Source: Pseudo-nitzschia pungens (taxonomy: Eukaryota > Bacillariophyta > Bacillariophyceae > Bacillariales > Bacillariaceae). From it: a stretch of DNA of 64,000 nt. Shown one piece after another: positions 47,358 to 57,196 of this stretch. Both the position numbers and the translations under genes were made by a program. Under the pieces are notes generated by a model. The model was not told the DNA's origin, ran no database searches, and saw only the letters and a list, made by a program, of their open reading frames with translations. The stretch spans positions 1,798,001-1,862,000 of the forward strand of contig CM074759.1 of assembly GCA_037355855.1 (NCBI GenBank). The letters run 5' to 3'. Positions within the stretch are counted from its first letter, which is position 1; each line of letters opens with the position of its first letter.

Positions 47358-47560
47358 CTACGAGTCCGACAACAATTGAGAATCACGAGTGGTGCACTGA
47401 AATTAGAACCAATGGAACGCCAGTCAACCACCAATGGACCAGGTAGGAGAACATACCAATGACAAAAAATTATTTTGTAGGGGATAATTTCCTATAACCT
47501 CTTATAGTATGCTCTTTTGTTAGTGGAAACCCATTGTTCGAGAGCTTCACTAAACTCTTT
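47358..47560 (+). repeat. Left terminal inverted repeat of element B
   Basis: Pairs with 56995-57194. Shared landmarks: GACAACAATTGAGAATCACG, GGAACGCCAGTCAACCACCA, and TTAGTGGAAACCCATTGTTC. Confidence 0.85.
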
Positions 47561-48629
47561 ATAAAAATCACTTTTTTTGACACCACAGTTCTTCGCATCA
47601 ACATAACGAGAACACAAGACGAGAACACCTTGACCATGGTGGATCCGGCAGATATTGAAGCAAAAGCCCGTCGAAAGCTCCAGCTCTCTAGAAAACTTAG
47701 AGAGAAGAGGAGGGAGGCATCCCATCCCAGCAATGGAGGGTGTAGGGGCTTTGAAGAATGGTACCGGAGACAACAGATCGAAAAATTCCAGAACGGCGAA
47801 GAAATAGAGGTGTCAGAAGCATCAATTTACAGGTGGATGAGCAATGGTGTTCAGCGCTGTCGAATGAATGGAAACAAAGATAAAACAGAGCTTGTTGGCA
47901 GGGATCTTAGTCTGCTCGTGTTCTGTCTTATTATTTGGCCTCAATCCACCCTTGACGAGATGGCAATGTTTATTTACAACGAGGGGGGAGGAATCTACAG
48001 CCGGCAGCTCCTCTCGCATCGGTTACAAGAGCTGAATGTAACACAGAAAAAGGCTAGTATCGAATCTTACCGGGCTTACACTGCAGCGAACAGGAGGAAG
48101 GAATGGTTGTTCTGGAACAGACCATTGCCATCTGGCATTGCTGGCATCCCCAGAAAGCGCCTCATTGATATTGATGAGTTCGCCATGGAAACACAGAGAC
48201 TCAATCGCAGCAAGGCTTGGGCAGTTAGATTTCGAAGAGTTTGTAATATCAGCAATTACACTAAAGGGCACAAACTTACTGTTATTATTGCTGTGGAGGC
48301 TGGAGATCCCACTGTACCCAACAATTTATCAGGGAGTGTTGCTCATCCTTGGCGATGGATTCGGGTCACCAGGGAAGCAGGAACAACAGCCGACAATTTT
48401 GCTTCCTTTGTAGGCAGCATCTGCTCTTCTTTTGAAGGAGAGCGGCGAGTGCCACAAACAGACGACTGGAGAGTGTTTATGTGGGACAACTTGAGCAGCC
48501 ACTCTGCGCCGGTTGTTTACAATACCATTTTGGACAGGGAAGGACCGACACGATTCGACATTGTCCCCCGACCTCCCTATCAGCCCAAGTATGGACCGAC
48601 AGAGTATATTATTTGTCAGCTAGTGAACT

Positions 48630-48969
48630 TGTTACATGCTGACGTAGGTACCCTACGAGAGGCTCTAAATGATTATTGAATCCCGCATGTGCTCCAATAC
48701 ACAAGATTATATACGTAATATTCATGTATATATACTGAATATTCAACGTACGAGAATACACATACAATCCAATACTAATTGGATATTCAAATATCAAGAT
48801 AAACAAGAATTCAAATGACTCAACGAATAATAATATTCGATCGTTCATCGGTACTCAAGGAATCATTCCCATCTCGTAAAGTATTCATCCATTCTCTTTA
48901 TAACACAATTTTATTAATCATACCTCTTTAAAATACTCCTATCGCGTATTTCTACCTTAGAGTGTAACA
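48630..48969 (+). repeat. 5' LTR of gag-only element 1
   Basis: Begins TGTTACATGCTGACGTAGG, ends CTACCTTAGAGTGTAACA; 340 bases. Confidence 0.95.
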
Positions 48970-49225
48970 CAGTAATTACTGTTTATCTTTTTAAAGTAGA
49001 AGACAGACAGGAACTCAGTACTGAATCATCCAAAACAACCTTTATCCTAAACAACAGGTATACAACGATACCCTGATAAGCAGAATCCTACAATCGGAAC
49101 CTCCGAAAGAACCGATCGAATCAAGAACTACGATAAGAACCGATCGAACGAAACGATCGATATCTACGAAACGATCTCTACGAACCAACCGATACGAATC
49201 GATCGAACGCGACGAATCAAGAACC

Positions 49226-50341
49226 ATGGCAGGACTTTACAGAGACCCTCCAATCAATTACATCCCTTCCTTCAAAAGGAACAAACCAAAACTCACCAAG
49301 CTCTCCATTACACATGCCAATGGACGACAAGACAGCATGAAGATCCCTCTATTCACCAACAAAGGAGGTCTAGAAGAATTTCTATTTGTTGAAGAAGCCT
49401 TCAGGAACGCCGCAAAGCTCCTAGGACTACCAGCCACCGACTACACTACTTACTTCGGCAGATGTCTAAATACAGACACTCAATCCAAGTGGAATGAAAT
49501 GCTACGGGATCCCCTGGATCCAACTGAATTCCAATATGAAGAAAGCGCCGAAGGATACGAACAAGCAATCATTGACTTTATCGAGCAATTCTGCAATGCA
49601 ACAGACGCCAAAGATATCATGCACACTTACCTTCGAAGCTCCGAATGCAAGAAACCAAGCAACGTCTCCTGCAAACATCATGCAGACCGAATGGAACAGC
49701 TCTTCAAATACACTAAAAGACTCCAAGGCCATGCCCCGGATCTCTCAGCAACAGCAGCGAAAACAATTCTGCTACATAGCTTCCCAAGCAAATGGATCAA
49801 CAGCTATGGTTTAATCCACCAAGGAATACAAGAAGATACCACTGTACAATTCATCGTGGACCATATGAGCTGTTTGGAGCGCCAAACAAAAAGAAAACAG
49901 GCGTCGGCCAATGCCGACAGCAATACCAACAGCTCTGATTCGGACGCTGACAGCAATAACAACAGCTCTGATTCGGACGCTGACAGCATCGACAGCAACA
50001 GCTCTGATACCAGTGACAGCAACGCTGAATCCGAAGAAGAAGCGAAAGAGCAGCAGCCAACCGGTGGCAAAAGAAAATATAACAATCCCTGCAGAATTCC
50101 TGGACATGACCACGATTGGTCCGAATGTCCAAAGAACAGATATTCCAAAAGAAATAAGAGCCATAGCAGCACCAACAGCACTGCTACGGCTCCTAGCAAC
50201 GAAAATGGCAGCACTGCTGCCTCCACCACTACCAATGAAACCTTCCAAGCCCATATCAGGCAAGCAATAGAATCCTATTGCATGGAACATGGAGGCCGCG
50301 TTGAACGCCAGCACGACGGCAGCCTCACTTGGCAACCATAG
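49226..50341 (+). CDS. Retrotransposon Gag (element 1)
   Basis: 371-residue structural protein. The N-terminal 220 residues form an alpha-helical capsid-like region (RDPPINYIPSF start; DPLDPTEFQY; FCNATDAKDIMHTYLR; LLHSFPSKWINSYG). A Ser/Asp/Asn repeat follows, then a Cys/His knuckle, CRIPGHDHDWSECPKN, a variant of the CCHC nucleic-acid-binding finger seen in diatom retroelements. It is about half identical to the Gag at 53310. After the stop a short remnant conserved with element 2 (PPAPxDLDAS) persists, probably the vestige of a deleted pol. Confidence 0.88.
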   Translation: MAGLYRDPPINYIPSFKRNKPKLTKLSITHANGRQDSMKIPLFTNKGGLEEFLFVEEAFRNAAKLLGLPATDYTTYFGRCLNTDTQSKWNEMLRDPLDPTEFQYEESAEGYEQAIIDFIEQFCNATDAKDIMHTYLRSSECKKPSNVSCKHHADRMEQLFKYTKRLQGHAPDLSATAAKTILLHSFPSKWINSYGLIHQGIQEDTTVQFIVDHMSCLERQTKRKQASANADSNTNSSDSDADSNNNSSDSDADSIDSNSSDTSDSNAESEEEAKEQQPTGGKRKYNNPCRIPGHDHDWSECPKNRYSKRNKSHSSTNSTATAPSNENGSTAASTTTNETFQAHIRQAIESYCMEHGGRVERQHDGSLTWQP

Positions 50342-51431
50342 CCACTCGGACAAAGAAAATATAAGGATCACAGCATCCAGCACTGTGCCTCCAGCTCCCC
50401 TGGACCTGGATGCCAGCTCAGCCCTGCTGACTGGGAAGACGCATGGAGGGAACTCCCCAAAAGAGAGGAAAGAACCTACAGAGATGAGCCCTGTTGCAAA
50501 CAATACGTTCGAACTACAAAGCGCTCAGTCCGATCCACAGTGACGGCAACGACAATCAACCAAATAACAAAACAATAAACAGAAACAAAAGCAACGCGAT
50601 CTGGACGCAGATCAACTTGCAAGGGTACAGACGCTAACGCCATGAATCATGAATCAATCAATCGAATCGAATCGAATCATAAATCGATATCGATAAGGGT
50701 ATAGACGCAAAACAAATAAAGGGTACAGCAGCAATAACAAGGCCAACCTTGTTCCGGACAAACAAATAGTCCACAGGGAGCTCCAGAACTAATAGAGCAA
50801 TCCCACGAAATCCATGTTCTACACCCACAGAGGTGCTCTGGAGTTACGAAAATTCCGAACTCCAGTAGACTGCTGCAATTACACCCATAAAGACCGGCAA
50901 GGTATCCGGCAAATCGCAACTGAATTTACATATCGATTCAAACCGTAACTAACAATGCGTCCCCTCTCTGCGTCACTATACAATCGCAGATACAACAAGC
51001 AACACATCCAACGCTCCGGCTTTTCACCTACCTATCTTAACTCCTATTACAACAGGAGGTGTTTTTTTATGCCTACCAAAAGCAATCATTTTCAAATCCA
51101 CCAATTTTCAAATCAGCTCCACTACCCGGGGAGGTACATCACAGTTGGGGGAGGAAAAGAATTTTCTTTGACTCTTTTTGCTATTTTTAGCATGTTATTA
51201 TGACCCTTCTCACGAACAAGAAACAAATCTTCGATTGTTTGAGTATCACAAAGAACCTTCTTCAATCCCACTTCGATCTACATTACCATATATCTTCAGA
51301 ATATTTGAAATGGCATATATCATCTTCAACCGATTCTCCGAACAAGCATATCTCTTTTCCATCGATACTACTCAACTGCGAACCTATACTATCGAACCAC
51401 ATGCAAACTTCACCTAATCATTGGGGAACTA

Positions 51432-51771
51432 TGTTACATGCTGACGTAGGTACCCTACGAGAGGCTCTAAATGATTATTGAATCCCGCATGTGCTCCAAT
51501 ACACAAGATTATATACGTAATATTCATGTATATATACTGAATATTCAACGTACGAGAATACACATACAATCCAATACTAATTGGATATTCAAATATCAAG
51601 ATAAACAAGAATTCAAATGACTCAACGAATAATAATATTCGATCGTTCATCGGTACTCAAGGAATCATTCCCATCTCGTAAAGTATTCATCCATTCTCTT
51701 TATAACACAATTTTATTAATCATACCTCTTTAAAATACTCCTATCGCGTATTTCTACCTTAGAGTGTAACA
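51432..51771 (+). repeat. 3' LTR of gag-only element 1
   Basis: Same length and sequence as 48630-48969 on reading both. Identical LTRs mean a recent insertion or recent conversion. Confidence 0.95.
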
Positions 51772-51931
51772 GAACTATCTGAAGATTAATACGAGAGGGG
51801 AGCTAGACCTCCCTGATTTAGAGCAGCAAATCCTACAAGCAGCAGGAGCAATCGGTCCATTCGACGGGACGTTTGCTCACTGTGGATACAGCGAGGATGG
51901 TACCTACCCCGGGGTTGTAATAGAGCGCTGA

Positions 51932-52785
51932 GCACCATTGTCGATTGTCGATTGTCGCGTCTCCACCAGTCAATTGTCGAGTCTCCACCAGCGTCTCCAC
52001 CATTGTCGATTGTCGATTTTGGTTGTATTTCTTAGAGGTGGTTTAGATTTTGCTTTTGCAGAGTTGCAAAAGTAGAAATAATGAATTAGAGTTGCTCCAG
52101 TTTGCTCTACCAGTTGCTTCGAAATAGGTTTTCGATTGTACCCAATTGCGCCGCTGGCAGTGTCACTCCCACGTTTAAGTATTGAACACTTGTGGGAATC
52201 AATTATATTCATTTCCATTGGTGGATATTGAACATAGGTACAATAGAAAACCTTGGACGTCCGGATGGTGGGATTGAAGTCGGCGGACGCCGCAAAGTAT
52301 AGAAGAACTCCTGGGATTGAAGTCGACCGACGCGTCCATGTATAGAAGAACTGCTGGGATTCAGAGGTGTTGGACCTCTCTTTAACTATTGTAGGTCTAC
52401 AAGTCTGGATATCGAACATACCGGTACACGAAAGTCCCGAACGCGAAACAAGAGTGGATCGATCGATTTACAACTGAATCGATCCACTCCAGCAGCAAAC
52501 AGCAGAGCAAGCAGTAGCAAGCAGTAGCAAGCAGTAGCAAGCAGTAGCAAGCAGTAGCAAGCAGTAGCAAGCAGTAGCAAGCAGTAGCAAGCAGTAGCAA
52601 GCAGTAGCAAGCAGTAGCAAGCAGTAGCAAGCAGTAGCAAGCAGTAGCAAGCAGCAGCTCATAATTTTGCTGCTGGCAACATCTAAAAACTACACTATGT
52701 CTCCAGCAAGAGTAACCGGCAACCGGCAACCGGCAACCGGCAACCAACAACCAACCGGCAATGGACAATGGACGCGACAATCGAC
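51932..52785. other. Central non-coding region of element B with repeats
   Basis: Lies between the convergent 3' ends of transposase and ORF2. The first 100 bases hold ATTGTCGA(G/T)TCTCCACCA-like units, then a stretch (GGTTGTATTTCTTAG onward) shared with 61690-62220. A 10-bp tandem array (52511-52650) and an AACCGGC array (about 52716-52746) follow. Confidence 0.7.
52511..52650. repeat. 10-bp tandem repeat GCAGTAGCAA x 14
   Basis: Fourteen perfect head-to-tail units near the 3' end of ORF2 of element B. Helical-pitch period; possible transposase or host-factor binding array, or simple satellite growth. Confidence 0.95.
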
Positions 52786-52855
52786 AGCTAATCATAGATA
52801 ATTACTAATAATACAGTTTATTTTTTGTCTTTCGCCGGAATCTTCTGGCGCTTGC
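52786..52855. repeat. 70-bp direct duplication, copy 1 (ORF2 3' end)
   Basis: Starts AGCTAATCATAGATAATTAC and ends TCTTCTGGCGCTTGC; near identical to 54711-54780. On minus it encodes the last residues of ORF2 (CKRQKIPAKDKK then stop). Confidence 0.9.
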
Positions 52856-53167
52856 TGTAACATGCTAGCGTAGGCTAGTAGTGTTACGAATTAATAATTA
52901 ACCGAATCCCACATGGGATTCAAATATATATACATAGTATCCATGTACGGATATCTGGTATGTATGAACATGCATGCAGAGGAGAGCGATTATACGATTA
53001 AGGTTACATACGGAATATATGTTATATACAGGGATGCATATTATATGAGAAGGTCGCGATGACCTCATCGCTCATTATTTCCTCTCTTTAATTTCAATCC
53101 CATCTCGTAAAGTGAAATAACACACAATTATTCATACTACTCCAATTTTCTACCTTAGAGTGTTACA
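52856..53167 (+). repeat. 5' LTR of gag element 2
   Basis: Begins TGTAACATGCTAGCGTAGG, ends CTACCTTAGAGTGTTACA; 312 bases. Followed by the same CAGTAATTACTG palindrome as element 1. No matching 3' LTR was found. Confidence 0.88.
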
Positions 53168-53309
53168 CAGTAATTACTGTCCGCTTTCACGTAGGAACAG
53201 TAGTAGAATTCAGTACTGAACTCTCAAGAACACCGAAACAACGAAAGCCTCAACAACAGAGGCAACTTGTACCCCCAACAAGCAACTCTTTAACTAACTC
53301 CTTTCAACC

Positions 53310-54356
53310 ATGACCGGTATCTACAGAGATCCCCCCATCAGCTACAAGAGCTCTTTCGATCGAACTAAGCCGAAGCTCTTCACCCTGTACAACGTCGACG
53401 AAGACAGAACCGACAGCATGAAAGTCCCCTTGTTCACAGCAACAGGAGGCCTGGAAGAATTGCTCTTTGTGGAGGAGTCCTTCAGGAACGTCGCTATCTA
53501 CCTTCGCCTGCCAATCAGCATCTATCTAACCCACTTTGGACGCTGCCTCACCACAGATGCACAGAGCAAGTGGAACGACATGATCAAGGACCCCCTGGAT
53601 CCCGAAGAATTCCAATACTCCCAAAAAGAAATTGGTGGATATGAGCAAGCCTTCATTGATTTCACTCAGCTCTACTGCAACGCCAAGGACGCGAGGGACA
53701 TCATGCACACCTACCTCCGAAGCCACGACTGCCGAAAGACGCCATCAGTCACATGCGAGGAACATGCTGATCGCATTCTTATCCTCATGAAATATACACA
53801 GAAACTAGAAGGAAGCAGTGCGCCCCTTTCCAGAGTGGAGAAACTCACCATCCTTCTCCATTCCTTTCCCTCTGCGTGGATCGAAAGCTATGGCATGATG
53901 CACAATGGAATCCAAGAAGACACGACAGTTCGACACATCGTGGACTACATGAGCTGTCACGAGCGCCAAGCCAACAAGAAAGGCAACAAGAACAACAACA
54001 AACAGCAACAGAAGCGCTCGAACAACAACAACAATAGCAACGCCCGAAAGCGCAACTTCAATTCCAGTAACCACAAAGGAAACCAAAACAAAAAGAAATC
54101 CAACCCATGTAGGATCCCAGGCCATAATCATGACTGGTCTGAATGTCCGAAGAACCGATTCTCCAAGAATTACAACAAGAGCTCAGGAAACAACCAACAA
54201 ACCGAATCCTTTCATGCTCATTCCCAAGCTCTCATGATACCAGGAAGCAATGAGACCTTCCAAGCGCACATTAATGCAGCAATCGAAGAATACCATGCCA
54301 ATCATGGTGGACGAACTGAACGCAGTATCGATGGGGAACTCGTGTGGCTCCCCTGA
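53310..54356 (+). CDS. Retrotransposon Gag (element 2)
   Basis: 348 residues with the same layout as the Gag at 49226: RDPPISYKSSFDRTKPKL opening, DPLDPEEFQYSQ, YCNAKDARDIMHTYLR, LLHSFPSAWIESYG, an Asn/Lys-rich linker, and a CRIPGHNHDWSECPKN knuckle. The frame is intact. The linker is Asn/Lys instead of Ser/Asp, so the two elements belong to different subfamilies. Confidence 0.88.
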   Translation: MTGIYRDPPISYKSSFDRTKPKLFTLYNVDEDRTDSMKVPLFTATGGLEELLFVEESFRNVAIYLRLPISIYLTHFGRCLTTDAQSKWNDMIKDPLDPEEFQYSQKEIGGYEQAFIDFTQLYCNAKDARDIMHTYLRSHDCRKTPSVTCEEHADRILILMKYTQKLEGSSAPLSRVEKLTILLHSFPSAWIESYGMMHNGIQEDTTVRHIVDYMSCHERQANKKGNKNNNKQQQKRSNNNNNSNARKRNFNSSNHKGNQNKKKSNPCRIPGHNHDWSECPKNRFSKNYNKSSGNNQQTESFHAHSQALMIPGSNETFQAHINAAIEEYHANHGGRTERSIDGELVWLP

Positions 54357-54710
54357 ATTCAAGGCTCCAAGCCTAACAAGAAGCCCCCGGCTTCACCAAA
54401 ACCAGCAATCACCTTGCCTCCAGCTCCCCGGGACCTGGATGCCAGCACAGCCCTGCTGTCTGGGATGACGCATGGAGGAGATCTCCCAGATAAAGAGGGG
54501 AAGGAACCTACAGGATGGAGTATTCCTGTTGAAAGCTCAGCAAAGCCTGCGAACGCAGCAACAACAAAAACAGTTCGATTCTCGGTTACCGAGAAACAAT
54601 CGAACATGGATCCGAATCGAAACCAACCAAATCGATCCAAGGGTACAGACGCGAAAGATAGTACAGCAGCAATAAATAGACCACTCTTGCCCCTGGCAAG
54701 AAATTGGTCC

Positions 54711-54780
54711 AGCTAATCATAGATAATTACTAATAATACAGTTTTTTTTTTGTCTTTCGATGGAATCTTCTGGCGCTTGC
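54711..54780. repeat. 70-bp direct duplication, copy 2
   Basis: Directly continues into the ORF2 coding sequence. The T run is longer than in copy 1, which removes the early stop and adds about ten residues (TVLLVIIYD) to the ORF2 C-terminus. Confidence 0.9.
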
Positions 54781-56593
54781 ACCAGTCCACCATCTTGGGG
54801 AGGCACTCCTCCGGATCTTTTCCCCGCTTGGCAAGATCAGTTGCCTTGCGCTTGATCCGGGAAGCTTCTGCTGAATTATTTTCAGCAGTAAGAGTGTCTC
54901 CCAGGCGATCGAGGATCTCCAAGGTGGGCTGGGAGTTCTCCTGGAAGTCAGCTTTCTCATTGGCTGCTTCCCGCATGGATCGGAGGAAGGGAGGAGTATC
55001 ACCCGACAATTCACTTGGTGGAGTATCACTCGACAATTCGCCTTCAATCAACAATTCGCGTTCCGGTGGGCCACTCGACAATTTACGGCTTGGTTTGATT
55101 GGAGTACACAACAATTCAACTCCATCGACGCTGATTGGTTGGACACGAGATCCGATCCCTTCGACAGCACCAGATGGCGTCTCTGAGAACTGGTTCGCCG
55201 TATTGCTGTTACGGAGGAACCTGGTTGGATCCATTGGATGTTCCTGGAGTCTGTTCCGGTAGAACCTGGAGTCTCCAGTGGGATCCGGAGCGACACCACT
55301 CTTCTCTGCCCGGAGCTGATCGATAGTCTTCCCGTCCTTGGTGGTAGACTTGATAGGCCCGAGTTCATCCTGGAGACACTTCTTCACTTTGGCACTTCCA
55401 AGAACCGGATCGGAAATCATGTCATGGAAGGTGGATGCATGAGTGTCACGGACAATCTGTTCCTTGGAAGCTGTTGGATTAGACAGATACTGCTCATTTG
55501 CGTTAGCAGCATATCTGTCTTCCCAATGCTGGAGGAACTTGGATGTGTTGATTTCTTCATCGGAGTCATCGAACTCGCTCTTCGGATCCACTGAATCAGC
55601 AATTGCCTTCCTTTCAGTTTCGGTGAATGTGACGTCACAGTTACAGTTGCATACATCGCAGCGACGGCAGTTTCCCTGATTGTCGAGGTATCTGTATCCA
55701 GATTGGGTAGCAAATTGACACCCCCCACAATTGCCACCATCCGGGGAGTGCAAACAGTGGATCTTGAAACAGAAGCAACCAATCTCGCGTTCTTTCTTTC
55801 TTGGCTTCCGGGGCTTTTTGGTTGCTTGCTGAGCGCTTTTGGACTTGGCATTGTATTGTCGGAGCTTCTTCTGGTGTTCATTATCGATCTCCTGGTTGAT
55901 TTCAACAATTTCTTGTCTACTCTGGAGATGCATGGTGTAGTAATGACCACAACTGGGGCATTCTTTGGAGTGCCTCTTCGATTTATCAAACTCAATCTGC
56001 TCGTGTGGACGCGATGTGGCAGTTTTCCGGGCCCTGGCGCGTCTCCTGGCAGATTCGGCTGCAGCGGCTTCCTTCTTGGCAAGTACCTTGTCCAACTCAA
56101 CAATATACATCTCATCCAGTTTGTTAAGCAACAAAATCGCCTCAGGAGTCTTTCTGTTGGAAGGACGTGTCTTGGGAGCTTTGACAGACGCAGTCAACTC
56201 CTTGTAGATCCAGAGCTGCTTCATGGCTTCAGCAAGTTGCCTAGCAACGTACTTCGTACCCCAATGGATCTTTTTACAGCGTTTGGAGGTCCCTTTGCTA
56301 TCGATACAGCGCTTTTGGAGGGTCAAAAGAGCAGTCTTGGCATCATTGTCGACAAGAGGGGACAAATCAGTCTTGGTGAAGTCATCAAGCTGTCCAATTT
56401 TGACAGGTAAGGTGTATGGAAGTCGATTATCCAAGAGATTGTAAATCTCATGGTAATGGATTTGGGGATCCTTGGCTTTCTTCTCGTCGGAGCTGAAGAG
56501 ACTATCGTCGGAGTCAGACTCCAACAATTCACTCGGGACGTGTCCAAAAGTCTTGCTGAGAGCAGAAGGGGCCTTTTTGTCGAAGATTGGCAT
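54713..56593 (-). CDS. ORF2 of element B: 626-residue Cys-rich transposon protein, unknown function
   Basis: Intact frame from ATG 56591-56593. I do not recognise the family. Residues 1-150: acidic Ser/Asp start, then helices with Arg/Lys. A coiled stretch about 165-210 (Lys/Glu/Ala/Arg-rich). Cys-rich centre: CPSCGHYYTMH, then GCFCFKIHCLHS, NCGGCQ and CRRCDVCNCNCDV, a likely multi-zinc module. Acidic-hydrophobic C-terminal half with SSDTPPSELSGDTPP repeats and a Lys-rich end. It is transcribed towards the transposase. The related element at 60-63 kb carries a degenerate protein with the same CxCxxCxCxC pattern in the same position, which argues that it is a functional second gene of the transposon, possibly a DNA-binding or regulatory partner. 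Confidence 0.7.
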   Translation of the reverse strand: MPIFDKKAPSALSKTFGHVPSELLESDSDDSLFSSDEKKAKDPQIHYHEIYNLLDNRLPYTLPVKIGQLDDFTKTDLSPLVDNDAKTALLTLQKRCIDSKGTSKRCKKIHWGTKYVARQLAEAMKQLWIYKELTASVKAPKTRPSNRKTPEAILLLNKLDEMYIVELDKVLAKKEAAAAESARRRARARKTATSRPHEQIEFDKSKRHSKECPSCGHYYTMHLQSRQEIVEINQEIDNEHQKKLRQYNAKSKSAQQATKKPRKPRKKEREIGCFCFKIHCLHSPDGGNCGGCQFATQSGYRYLDNQGNCRRCDVCNCNCDVTFTETERKAIADSVDPKSEFDDSDEEINTSKFLQHWEDRYAANANEQYLSNPTASKEQIVRDTHASTFHDMISDPVLGSAKVKKCLQDELGPIKSTTKDGKTIDQLRAEKSGVAPDPTGDSRFYRNRLQEHPMDPTRFLRNSNTANQFSETPSGAVEGIGSRVQPISVDGVELLCTPIKPSRKLSSGPPERELLIEGELSSDTPPSELSGDTPPFLRSMREAANEKADFQENSQPTLEILDRLGDTLTAENNSAEASRIKRKATDLAKRGKDPEECLPKMVDWCKRQKIPSKDKKKTVLLVIIYD

Positions 56594-56994
56594 GGTTTCA
56601 GAGCTAATTTGGAGGAGATTTTAGTGCAGTTGCAGAGGATTCCAAGGTAGGTACTTTCAATCGATCAGACTGAATACTGTGGTAGATTGTTGAGTGTCGA
56701 GTCTCCGAATAAGACGTAGATTGTCGTGTCTCCCGATCAAGAGGATTGCCGTGTAATCGATCCATTTCCCCTCTCTGCTGAATTCCTCTCTGCTGCTTTC
56801 ACCTCTGCTGCTCTCTCTCCACCAATGACGCAAGATCAACCCCCCCCATCCAAGACAGTGGCAATAATTGCAAGTGTGATACCATCTTGCTCTGGATTGC
56901 TGTTGTTGTGGATAGAGCCACATTTTGGAAGGCCGAAGCCCGGAAAAAGAACTTTCGTTGTAAGTTGCGAACACCAAAAATAGATGATTTTGAA

Positions 56995-57194
56995 GAGTTT
57001 AGTAAGGCACTCGAACAATGGGTTTCCACTAACAAAACAGCACACTATAAAGGGTTATAGGAATTTATCTATTACAGAGATAATTTTTATTTAAGGTATG
57101 TTCTCCTACCCGGTCCATTGGTGGTTGACTGGCGTTCCATTGGTTCTAATTTCAGTGTACCACTCGTGATTCTCAATTGTTGTCGGACTCGTAG
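56995..57194 (-). repeat. Right terminal inverted repeat of element B
   Basis: Reverse complement of 47358-47560 with scattered differences and small indels in its inner half. Confidence 0.85.
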
Positions 57195-57196
57195 TA

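Larger units (their letters stand above)
48630..51771 (+). mobile_element. Gag-only LTR retrotransposon (complete, 3,142 bp)
   Basis: Two 340-bp LTRs (48630-48969, 51432-51771), TG...CA bounded, identical as far as I could compare. Five-base target duplication GAACT at 48625-48629 and 51772-51776. Internal region encodes only Gag; no reverse transcriptase, integrase or RNase H frame exists, so it is non-autonomous. The palindrome CAGTAATTACTG follows the 5' LTR and may be part of the primer-binding or packaging region. Confidence 0.93.
47636..51931 (+). pseudogene. DD38E Tc1/mariner (IS630-like) transposase, split by LTR insertion
   Basis: Cut-and-paste transposase of element B. Coding parts are 47636-48629 and 51777-51931; omitting the LTR element and one GAACT copy leaves 383 codons with no stop, so the gene was intact before insertion. 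Start ATG 47636 (ACC-ATG-G); the upstream frame has only TTG. The N-terminus is a basic helix-turn-helix region. Catalytic residues: first Asp in RLIDIDEFAMET, second in VFMWDNLSSHS, third Glu in YGPTEYI, with 38 residues between the second Asp and Glu. RPPYQP is the usual PYxP block. As it stands the product ends just inside the LTR (ALNDY). Confidence 0.85.
52856..54710 (+). mobile_element. Truncated gag-only LTR element 2 (3' LTR missing)
   Basis: One LTR, Gag and about 350 bases of 3' remnant, then an abrupt change to the second copy of the 70-bp ORF2 segment. It has only CTTGC at its left as a potential target duplication; the matching CTTGC is at 54776-54780, 65 bases beyond the end. 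Confidence 0.8.
47358..57194. mobile_element. Tc1/mariner-like two-gene DNA transposon, disrupted by two LTR elements
   Basis: Element B. Terminal inverted repeats of about 200 bases (47358-47560 and 56995-57194) start CTACGAGTCCGACAACAATT and are nearly identical over the first 100 bases. TA dinucleotides flank both ends (47356-47357, 57195-57196). It encodes a DD38E transposase (plus) and a convergent 626-residue protein (minus). It is inserted in an older sequence whose left part at 47308 begins with the TA-CCTCTGGTCCGAAATAA end. Without the two LTR insertions it would be about 4.8 kb. Confidence 0.85.

Noticed and set aside
48609..48848. Minus ORF repeated at 51429-51650
   Set aside because: Identical because it lies in the two LTRs; useful only as proof of LTR identity.
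50289..50543. Small ORF after Gag of element 1
   Set aside because: Frame differs from the equivalent in element 2; best seen as a shared remnant of lost pol.
52511..52650. CRISPR-like array
   Set aside because: Units are contiguous with no spacers.
52386..52795. Leu/Ala/Cys repeat peptides on minus
   Set aside because: Translation of the 10-bp tandem array; no start or context for a gene.
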